This document shows positions 5,866-5,999 of a stretch of DNA of 5,999 bases, one piece after another (positions within the stretch are counted from its first letter, which is position 1; every line of letters begins with the position of its first letter). The DNA is from Candidatus Latescibacterota bacterium (GTDB taxonomy: Bacteria; Latescibacterota; MVCY01; DTYK01), in the NCBI GenBank assembly GCA_012961925.1, contig DTYK01000210.1:1-5999 (forward strand), given 5' to 3'. A program made the position numbers and the translations under genes. The notes under the pieces are model-generated. The model made no database searches and was not told the DNA's origin. It saw only the letters and a list, made by a program, of their open reading frames with translations.

Positions 5866-5999
5866 CCTTCAGAGGCCGAAAGGAAACCCGGAGCTGTTAC
5901 TGACACGATTTAATAATGCAATAATTTGCTGTAGATTGCAAGAAAAAAATGGTGATAGGGGTGTGGGGCCTTTTTTCTATTGACAGTGCCGGGTCATTA

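Noticed and set aside
5941..5978. A/T-rich inverted repeat (AGAAAAAA..GG with CCTTTTTTCT) with T-runs on both strands, possible bidirectional terminator
   Set aside because: Only two G-C pairs close the loop and a 2-nt bulge interrupts the stem, so it is too weak to call; no gene is seen ending into it within the window.
5980..5985. Perfect plus-strand TTGACA near the right edge, possible -35 of a divergent gene
   Set aside because: The matching -10 would lie beyond the window, so a promoter cannot be supported from one hexamer.
1..5999. Search for mobile elements, CRISPR arrays, toxin-antitoxin or phage-defence genes
   Set aside because: No transposase or integrase motifs, no regularly spaced direct repeats and no defence-type domains were found; every long frame is explained by the listed genes.

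Overview
The window reads as ordinary bacterial chromosome. Sigma-70-like promoter elements, Shine-Dalgarno sites, TTG starts, a short intercistronic gap and a hisB gene all point to Bacteria. All recognisable genes lie on the minus strand. Nothing in the sequence allows a confident phylum call. The mix of Gfo/Idh/MocA dehydrogenase, FG-GAP/VCBS propeller protein and several glycosyltransferases is common in uncultured environmental lineages, but that is only an impression. I see no transposase, integrase, CRISPR array, phage gene, tRNA or rRNA.

Layout in transcription order, right to left. (1) 5074-5823: a secreted FG-GAP/VCBS-like beta-propeller protein with a signal peptide and a candidate extended -10 promoter. 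(2) 3677-4837: a Gfo/Idh/MocA NAD(P)-dependent sugar or polyol dehydrogenase. It has its own strong promoter (TTGACA-16-TATATT), a leader of about 170 nt, an excellent Shine-Dalgarno site and a GC-rich hairpin terminator, so it is probably monocistronic. (3) 3384-3636: a spacer upstream of hisB. It holds an unannotated 28-codon ORF with a perfect AGGAGG site, ending 2 nt before the hisB start, and possible competing hairpins. (4) 1-3383: a probable operon of hisB, a GT2 polyprenyl-phosphate-sugar synthase-like gene, a GT39/ArnT-like membrane glycosyltransferase and a GT4 glycosyltransferase cut by the left edge.

How they may work together: the GT2 protein resembles dolichol/undecaprenyl-phosphate sugar synthases, and the GT39-like protein belongs to a superfamily that uses such lipid-linked sugars as donors. 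Together with the GT4 enzyme they suggest a cell-surface glycan or glycolipid pathway. The hisB at the head of this run is a histidine-biosynthesis enzyme with no other his gene in view. It may be co-transcribed with the glycosyltransferases simply through gene order.

I found no clear new multi-gene system. The best leads are the short ORF coupled to hisB, the 15-bp intercistronic hairpin that could hide the ribosome-binding region of the GT39-like gene, and the unusual pairing of hisB with glycosyltransferases.
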